A DNA stretch of 27,789 bases. It comes from Firmicutes bacterium UBA2296 (GTDB taxonomy: Bacteria > Bacillota > UBA994). Positions within the stretch are counted from its first letter, which is position 1, and every line of letters starts with the position of its first letter. Made by a program: the position numbers and the translations under genes. Below are positions 23,249 to 27,789 of this stretch, piece by piece. The stretch lies in NCBI GenBank assembly GCA_002345475.1, contig DDWC01000053.1, positions 1 to 27,789 on the forward strand, read 5' to 3'. The notes under the pieces are model-generated. The model worked only from the letters and a program-made list of their open reading frames with translations, was not told the DNA's origin and did not search any database.

Positions 23249-23272
23249 ACAGCCACCCGTACGGGTGGCTGT
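23249..23272 (-). terminator. Perfect 24-bp palindrome after ribU, probable terminator
   Basis: The 24 bases at 23249-23272 (arms ACAGCCACCC and GGGTGGCTGT around GTAC) are a perfect palindrome, followed on the minus strand by CTTAATTT. It lies about 8 bp past the ribU stop. The T run is interrupted, so strength is moderate. Confidence 0.7.
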
Positions 23273-23279
23273 GCCAAAG

Positions 23280-23828
23280 CTATTTCTGGTTGACTATTTT
23301 GCCTAAAGGCTTTTTCAGCGCCAGGAAAACTGGGAAGGTCAACAGGCTGCTCACGGCTGCCCGAGCCAGATTGAAGGGTGTGATCGCCGTCCGGACCAGC
23401 TCCAGGTGGGCTGCCTGGGGAATACCGTATGCGCCCAGAGCCCAATAGTAGTTTACCGGAATCATCACAGCCGTCATTGCCAAACCTCCGGCCAGCAACC
23501 CGGCGACAAGTCCCCACTTGGTGCTCATGCGTTTGTATATCAGCCCGGCCACCAGAGCGAAGGTGCCACTGGCGATGAAGTTCTGTATTGATCCCACCGG
23601 ACCACTGGTTCCCTTGGTCATGAGGAAGAGCGTCGCTTTGACAAAAGCGATGGTTACCCCGGCCACGGGGCCAAAAATGAAGCTCCCTACAAGAGTGGGC
23701 ACATCGCTGGGGTCATACTTGAGGTAAGGTGCCACCGGTACGAGAGGAATTTGTAGAGCAAACATCAGTGCATAGCTCATGGCGATAAGCATCGAGATAA
23801 AGACTAGCCTGCGGACGGATTGACTCAT
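23280..23828 (-). CDS. ribU: ECF transporter substrate-binding component for riboflavin (RibU-type)
   Basis: RibU is the membrane S-component that binds riboflavin and works with the shared EcfA/A'/T energising module, which is not in this window. The protein is 182 residues with about five or six hydrophobic helices. VFISMLIAMSYALMF near the N-terminus and the ALQIPLVPVAPYLKYDPSDVP region are typical of the RibU group; the LKYDPSDVP loop is a family hallmark. ATG at 23828 has GGGAG seven bases upstream; an in-frame ATG at 23873 would place coding sequence inside the terminator and is rejected. The FMN riboswitch ahead of it supports riboflavin as the substrate. Confidence 0.93.
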   Translation of the reverse strand: MSQSVRRLVFISMLIAMSYALMFALQIPLVPVAPYLKYDPSDVPTLVGSFIFGPVAGVTIAFVKATLFLMTKGTSGPVGSIQNFIASGTFALVAGLIYKRMSTKWGLVAGLLAGGLAMTAVMIPVNYYWALGAYGIPQAAHLELVRTAITPFNLARAAVSSLLTFPVFLALKKPLGKIVNQK

Positions 23829-23855
23829 TTTTCTTCTCCCTTCTTTGTGGGGCCG

Positions 23856-23887
23856 AAAAAACAGACACCCCAAGCATTCGGGGTGTC
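23856..23887 (-). terminator. Terminator between FMN riboswitch and ribU
   Basis: GACACCCC (23864-23871) pairs with GGGGTGTC (23880-23887) around an 8-base loop. On the minus strand it is followed by TGTTTTTT. A second small hairpin at 23891-23916 (AAGAGC with GCTCTT) precedes it and could be part of the switching region. Confidence 0.88.
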
Positions 23888-23916
23888 AAAAAGAGCGAGC
23901 ACGAATACCAGCTCTT

Positions 23917-24033
23917 GCCTTCTTTCATCCGGACTGTACCGTCGGCCCCGGAATCTCACCGGGTCTGCCAAAATGGCTCGTGGGCTAGCTTGCGCATTAC
24001 CACCGGTAGGGAATCTCACCCAACCCCGAAGGC
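23917..24033 (-). ncRNA. FMN riboswitch (RFN element)
   Basis: On the minus strand the conserved RFN parts appear in order: GCCTTCGGGG (P1 5' strand), GGGTGAGATTCCCTACCGG, GGTAATGCGC, AGCCCACGAGCC, GGCAGACCCGGTGAGATTCCGGGG (split conserved loops), CCGACGGTACAGTCCGG and ATGAAAGAAGGC (P1 3' strand). FMN binding is expected to favour the downstream terminator and shut off ribU. Confidence 0.96.
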
Positions 24034-24035
24034 GT

Positions 24036-24041
24036 ATTATA
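24036..24041 (-). promoter_or_regulatory. -10 box of the FMN riboswitch transcript
   Basis: TATAAT lies just before the riboswitch P1 strand on the minus strand. No good -35 is at normal spacing. The region upstream runs into the 3' end of the histidine kinase gene. Confidence 0.5.
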
Positions 24042-24065
24042 TTGCATGAGAATCGTAGCACGCTG

Positions 24066-25520
24066 TTATTTGCGTGTCAATACAGGAAAGCGAACTGAAA
24101 AGGTACTACCCTGGGTACTTGACTCGACTCCAATTTTGGCCTTGTGTCTTTCCACAATGCGATGGCAGACAGCCAGGCCCAGTCCTGTGCCGTGTTCCTT
24201 GGTGGTGACGAAGGGAGTGCCCAGCTTCAGCATCAGGTCTCTGGGGATGCCGCTGCCGCTGTCGCGCACCGTAAGGATCACGGCGTCCTCCTGCACCTCC
24301 GTCCGTATCTGCACGGCACCTCCTGGCTCCATGGACTCCAGAGCATTTTTTACCAGATTAGTGATAAGTTGCTTCAGTTCCGCTTCGTTAGCTTTTATTT
24401 CTTTCTCTGCCAGCAAAGTGTAGGTTATGCTTTTGTGCTGCATTACCGCTTCAGCCTCAAGGACGGGAGAGAACTCCCGGATTAGTCCAGACAGGTTGCA
24501 GGGTATCTGCTCTGATACGGCATGGGACAAAGACAGATAGTTGGTGATTATGGCGTTAGCCCGATCCAGCTCCTCAATCATCAGTCTGGTATAGGATTCG
24601 TAAGGTTCAAGCTCCAGTTTCTGCTGCAATAATTGCAGAAAGCCTCTGACAGTGGTCATGGGGTTTCTGATCTCGTGGGCAATGGTCGCCGCCAGCTCGC
24701 CCACAAGATTGAGCCGGTCCAGCTTCATTAACTCTGCGTCCATGCGAGCTTTTTCTGTGATGTCATTGCCCATGGCGATGGCCCCCACAATCTCTCCAGT
24801 GGCAGGATTTGTGATGCTGAATGCCGAGACATCATAGACCCTGTCACCCACTAAGTGCCGTTCCTGCTGTGGAACACCATTGAGAGCGTTTCGCACCACG
24901 CTGCTCTCCCCGGTCACGTGCAACATGCGCAGGGCCTTGTCGTAGGTCTGCCCGATCACATCGGATGCCTTAACGCCTCCGGCAATGCGCAGGAAGACGT
25001 GGTTCGCAGCGGTGACCCGATACTCGCGGTCGACAATAACAATGGACATGGGGCTGGATTCTATTACCCAGTCCAGCGCGCTGCGGCTCTGCTCCCTCTC
25101 CCGCTCACTGATTATCAGCCTGCTGGCCGCCTCGAGGAGTTCCTGATTCAGGCGCGAGTGGTCCGTCACGTTATAAGTCAAGGCCACGCCTCCGACCAGT
25201 TCGCCCGCCGAGAAGATCGGGGCGGCATCCACCACATACTCCCCGATATTTGTGCTAACCGCGTTATTGGAGCTGGCCTCTCCTGTCTTAAGGCAACGCA
25301 GTACGGGCGATATGTCGCGACGAAATCCTGTGTAGGAAAACGCTTCCTCCAGGGGCAGACCTACCAGCGACCGTTCCTCGGGATCGAGCTTGCAAACGTC
25401 ATAGGCCCCTCGGTTAGCGTAGACAATGCGTTCATTCCTGTCGATAATCATCACAGAGCCGCGCAGGGATTCTGCGACCCACCACAGGGCTCCCTGTGTC
25501 AAGGCGTCCATTGGCAGCAT
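24066..25520 (-). CDS. Soluble PAS-PAS sensor histidine kinase
   Basis: The protein is 484 residues with no membrane segment, so it senses a cytoplasmic or membrane-associated signal. Two PAS domains sit at about residues 15-120 and 150-258. The dimerisation/phosphotransfer domain follows with AHEIRNPMTTVRGFLQL (His282 phosphorylated). The ATPase domain has NLVKNALES (N box), DSGSGIP (G1) and GTGLGLAVCHRIVE (G2). The layout resembles KinA-type sporulation kinases and NtrB-like kinases. No response regulator gene is adjacent, which fits an orphan kinase; feeding Spo0F/Spo0A is a plausible but untested inference. ATG at 25520 has GGGAG eight bases upstream; ATG at 25511 is an alternative. Confidence 0.93.
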   Translation of the reverse strand: MLPMDALTQGALWWVAESLRGSVMIIDRNERIVYANRGAYDVCKLDPEERSLVGLPLEEAFSYTGFRRDISPVLRCLKTGEASSNNAVSTNIGEYVVDAAPIFSAGELVGGVALTYNVTDHSRLNQELLEAASRLIISEREREQSRSALDWVIESSPMSIVIVDREYRVTAANHVFLRIAGGVKASDVIGQTYDKALRMLHVTGESSVVRNALNGVPQQERHLVGDRVYDVSAFSITNPATGEIVGAIAMGNDITEKARMDAELMKLDRLNLVGELAATIAHEIRNPMTTVRGFLQLLQQKLELEPYESYTRLMIEELDRANAIITNYLSLSHAVSEQIPCNLSGLIREFSPVLEAEAVMQHKSITYTLLAEKEIKANEAELKQLITNLVKNALESMEPGGAVQIRTEVQEDAVILTVRDSGSGIPRDLMLKLGTPFVTTKEHGTGLGLAVCHRIVERHKAKIGVESSTQGSTFSVRFPVLTRK

Positions 25521-25597
25521 GCTTTACACTCCCATCATAGCAACACTTGTCTCTATACTATCATCTCTGCGGTGTCGAAAAAACTGCGGAGTTCCTG

Positions 25598-25606
25598 TGT
25601 TATAAT
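25598..25606 (+). promoter_or_regulatory. Extended -10 promoter for walJ
   Basis: TGTTATAAT fits an extended -10 (TG-N-TATAAT). The predicted transcript start, near 25613, is only about ten bases before the TTG start codon. No -35 is evident. Confidence 0.6.
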
Positions 25607-25623
25607 CTATCGGGGTGATCAAC

Positions 25624-26424
25624 TTGCGCATAGCATCGCTGGCTAGTTCCTCTCAGTTTGGCAACGCCTATCTCATATCACACGATCAGCAACATATTCT
25701 GGTTGACTGCGGACTCGGTATCAGACGCATGGAAGAGTCGCTGGCCGAGCTATGTGTCGAACCTTCGGCCTTATCTGCGGTGCTGGTAACCCACGAACAT
25801 GTGGATCATATAAGGGCCCTGCAGCTGAAGCGCCCTTTCCCGGACAAGTATAGCGTCAGGGTTTTTGCGCCAAGGCTGTTCTGGCAGACAGCTCCTGGTG
25901 TCGACGCAGTGTCAAACTCTCTTCGCGTGTCTTTCAGCCGGGAAGAAGTAATGCCCATAGGGATTTTCGAAGTCACTCCTATGCGCAAACCCCACGACTC
26001 ACTGGTCTCTGTCGGGTTTCGCATTGACGTAAAGGGCGGGCCTTCGGCAGTAGTCCTGACCGATCTGGGTGAAGTCCCGGATGAGGTCATTGGGCTTTCC
26101 CGGGGGGCGAACTACATAGTGATTGAGAGCAATCATGACAGAAACATGGAGCTCGCCTCAGGGCGACCTTCATCACTTATCAATCGTGTCCTCAGCAACT
26201 GGGGGCATCTCTCCAACGAGCAGGCGGGGCAAGCGCTGCGCGGTATTGTGGATGTCAATACGCGGGGCGTCATGTTGGCGCATCTCAGCCTGGACTGCAA
26301 TACCCCTCGCTTGGCACTAAGTACTGTGGCGCCCTATCTGCGTCAGTCGGGATTCAGCGGAGTCCTGGAAGTGGCCAGCCCGGATGGCGTTACACTGCTA
26401 TGCGATACAGAGCCTGATTGGTAG
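25624..26424 (+). CDS. walJ: MBL-fold metallohydrolase, WalJ/YycJ-type
   Basis: WalJ-type proteins are metallo-beta-lactamase-fold hydrolases, proposed in Bacillus to act as a 5' exonuclease-like enzyme linked to cell-wall and DNA-replication coordination. The protein is 267 residues. The N-terminus RIASLASSSQFGNAYLI is the family start; VLVTHEHVDHIRAL is the metal-binding HxHxDH motif; VVLTDLGEV holds the bridging aspartate; ESNHD, SNEQAG and LAHLSLDCNTPRLA are WalJ-group signatures. I place the start at TTG 25624, since the N-terminus then fits the family and GGGGTGATC just upstream can pair with the 16S rRNA tail; a GTG at 25615 is possible. It lies away from any walKR operon. The M20 peptidase gene follows 29 bp later. 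Confidence 0.87.
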   Translation: MRIASLASSSQFGNAYLISHDQQHILVDCGLGIRRMEESLAELCVEPSALSAVLVTHEHVDHIRALQLKRPFPDKYSVRVFAPRLFWQTAPGVDAVSNSLRVSFSREEVMPIGIFEVTPMRKPHDSLVSVGFRIDVKGGPSAVVLTDLGEVPDEVIGLSRGANYIVIESNHDRNMELASGRPSSLINRVLSNWGHLSNEQAGQALRGIVDVNTRGVMLAHLSLDCNTPRLALSTVAPYLRQSGFSGVLEVASPDGVTLLCDTEPDW

Positions 26425-26453
26425 GGCATGATAGAAATGGAGAAGGGATAACA

Positions 26454-27773
26454 ATGGATTACATGGATTTTCTCAAGATACAGCTGAAAAACCTCGTGGC
26501 TATCGACACAACCAACCCGCCAGGAAATGAGTCAGAAGCTGTCACCTATCTGGCTTCCATATTCGAGTCTGAAGGAATTGAGTACGAGACGGCCGAGCCG
26601 GCACCGGGGCGGGGTAGCATTGTCGCCCGTATCAGGGGCAATGGCTCTGCACGTCCGTTGATGCTGCTCGGGCATCTGGACGTCGTTACGGCCCAAGCCG
26701 AGGATTGGACCCACCACCCCTTCTCGGCTACGGAAAGTGACGGAGCCATCTGGGGTCGGGGCACCATAGATATGAAGGGACTGCTGGCCACCTGGCTGAC
26801 GCTAATGTTTAAGTACAAGAGAGAACAGAGAGTTTTCCCGCGGGACATTGTCTTTGCCGCCACCGCCGACGAAGAGGCAGGTGGTCATCTGGGACTGGCC
26901 TGGCTGGCAAAGAACAGGCCTGACCTCGTGGATTGTGAATGGGCGCTGAACGAGGGCGGCGGCAACTCCTTCACTCTGGGTGGGAAGACATTTGTCACAT
27001 ACCAGTCAGGCGAAAAGGCCGGGTGCCCAGTGAAGCTCGTGACAAGGGGCACAGCTGGTCACGCTTCGATTCCTACCCCGGACAACCCCGTGCACAAACT
27101 GGCCGCGGCGCTAACAGCCCTGCAGCGAGCGGCGTTACCGGAGCACATGACTGACACTGTAAGAGCTTTCCTATCAGAGGTGTCGGAGGGCCTTGGCGGC
27201 TCGCAGGGGACAGCTATCTCCATGGCGGTCAGAATGGGTCAGGTGAGTAAGGCGATAGAGCTTGCGGTCAGAGACCCTTTCCTGCAGGCCGGGCTTCAGG
27301 CCATGTTGCGCAACACGGCGGTGCCCACCATGTTGTCGGCTAGCACCAAGCTGAACGTGATACCGGGGGAAGCCTTCGCCGAGCTTGATTGCCGCATACT
27401 GCCGGGGCAATCCCGGGAAAGCCTTTTGCGCGAACTTGAAGGCGCGCTGCCTGGTGACGTGGAGCTTGTCAATGAACGCTGTGGCCAACCTAGCGAGTCA
27501 CCCCCGGACAGCCCCTTATCAACCATAATACGGGATGCTGTGAAAGTTCATTTGCCTGAAGCTTGTGTGGTCCCCTTTCTGTCGCCGGGGGCCACAGATG
27601 CTCGCTATTTGCGACCCAGAGGAACCCTCGTCTACGGATTTGCTCCCATGTTGCCCGGTGAAAAAGTCAACCTGGCCCACGGAGTGGATGAGCGAATTAG
27701 CCTTCGCAGCCTCGGTTTCGGTCTCAGAGTGCTCGACGATGTTGTGTCCACTGCGGCGCGTACCCACCAGTGA
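26454..27773 (+). CDS. M20 family metallopeptidase (ArgE/DapE/CPG2-like)
   Basis: A zinc-dependent hydrolase of peptide or N-acyl amino acid bonds. The protein is 439 residues. The metal and catalytic residues of the family are in order: LGHLDVV (His, Asp), GRGTIDMKG (Asp), ADEEAGG (Glu-Glu, general base and ligand), NEGGG, and a late AHGVDE histidine. The dimerisation domain lies between (TAGHASIPTPDNP with the substrate-contact histidine). The protein resembles broad M20 peptidases more than strict ArgE or DapE; the substrate is unknown. I chose ATG at 26454 because GAGAAGGG is six bases upstream; an in-frame ATG at 26418 overlaps the end of walJ. The gene ends with TGA 16 bases before the window edge. 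Confidence 0.92.
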   Translation: MDYMDFLKIQLKNLVAIDTTNPPGNESEAVTYLASIFESEGIEYETAEPAPGRGSIVARIRGNGSARPLMLLGHLDVVTAQAEDWTHHPFSATESDGAIWGRGTIDMKGLLATWLTLMFKYKREQRVFPRDIVFAATADEEAGGHLGLAWLAKNRPDLVDCEWALNEGGGNSFTLGGKTFVTYQSGEKAGCPVKLVTRGTAGHASIPTPDNPVHKLAAALTALQRAALPEHMTDTVRAFLSEVSEGLGGSQGTAISMAVRMGQVSKAIELAVRDPFLQAGLQAMLRNTAVPTMLSASTKLNVIPGEAFAELDCRILPGQSRESLLRELEGALPGDVELVNERCGQPSESPPDSPLSTIIRDAVKVHLPEACVVPFLSPGATDARYLRPRGTLVYGFAPMLPGEKVNLAHGVDERISLRSLGFGLRVLDDVVSTAARTHQ

Positions 27774-27789
27774 CCAGATGGGGCATCGG

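Noticed and set aside
23083..23517. 144-codon open frame on the minus strand covering the gap before the cupin gene
   Set aside because: It overlaps ribU in another frame, includes the ribU terminator and the cupin promoter, and has no family resemblance.
24855..25646. 263-codon open frame on the plus strand
   Set aside because: It is antisense to the PAS domains of the histidine kinase and runs over the walJ promoter and start; the kinase is unmistakable.

Overview
The window looks like chromosomal DNA of an anaerobic or syntrophic-type Bacillota (Clostridia-like) bacterium of moderate G+C. The evidence is Gram-positive style Shine-Dalgarno sites (GGAGG), frequent GTG and TTG starts, T-tract terminators, FMN and manganese riboswitches upstream of a RibU-type transporter and an MneA-type exporter, an adenosylcobalamin-dependent ribonucleotide reductase, a yhaO-yhaN pair, a WalJ homologue and a soluble PAS histidine kinase. 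The species cannot be named from the sequence. I see no rRNA, tRNA, insertion sequence, phage gene, CRISPR array or defence locus.

Layout. 1-571 is the 3' end of an HD-GYP gene. 572-4213 holds nrdJ, with a probable tandem NrdR operator in front of it; both of its intergenic flanks are bracketed by short inverted arrays of a 7-bp unit (AAGCGCY). 4214-5473 (minus) is a NagZ-type lipoprotein, divergent from dppA and a small nitroreductase (5596-6919). 7008-8192 is a lipoprotein with two cyclophilin domains, one apparently non-catalytic, ending at a 22-bp perfect hairpin. 8285-10943 (minus) is a tightly overlapping set: a TrmH/SpoU RNA methyltransferase, then frlD-like and frlB-like genes for breakdown of fructosamine (Amadori) compounds. 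11088-14626 is a coupled yhaO/yhaN nuclease-ATPase pair. 14791-18722 (minus) carries a HExxH peptidase, an MFS transporter and a large membrane-anchored lipoprotein of unknown function. 18802-21411 is threonine synthase followed by a second fold-type II PLP enzyme of unassigned function. 21528-24041 (minus) contains an MneA-type exporter under a yybP-ykoY Mn2+ riboswitch, an SCP2-like/cupin fusion, and ribU under an FMN riboswitch. 24066-25520 (minus) is a PAS-PAS histidine kinase. 25624-27773 is walJ and an M20 peptidase.

Themes. Most genes are ordinary core or metabolic genes: peptide and amino-sugar salvage (nagZ, dppA, M20), deoxynucleotide supply, metal and flavin homeostasis, and DNA-end processing. 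The best regulatory signals are two riboswitches with visible terminators and the NrdR-like tandem boxes. No complete new system is evident. The points most worth follow-up are the heptamer arrays around nrdJ, the RNA methyltransferase/fructosamine operon, the membrane hairpin in the YhaN coiled coil, the SCP2-cupin fusion, and the peptidase-transporter-lipoprotein cluster.
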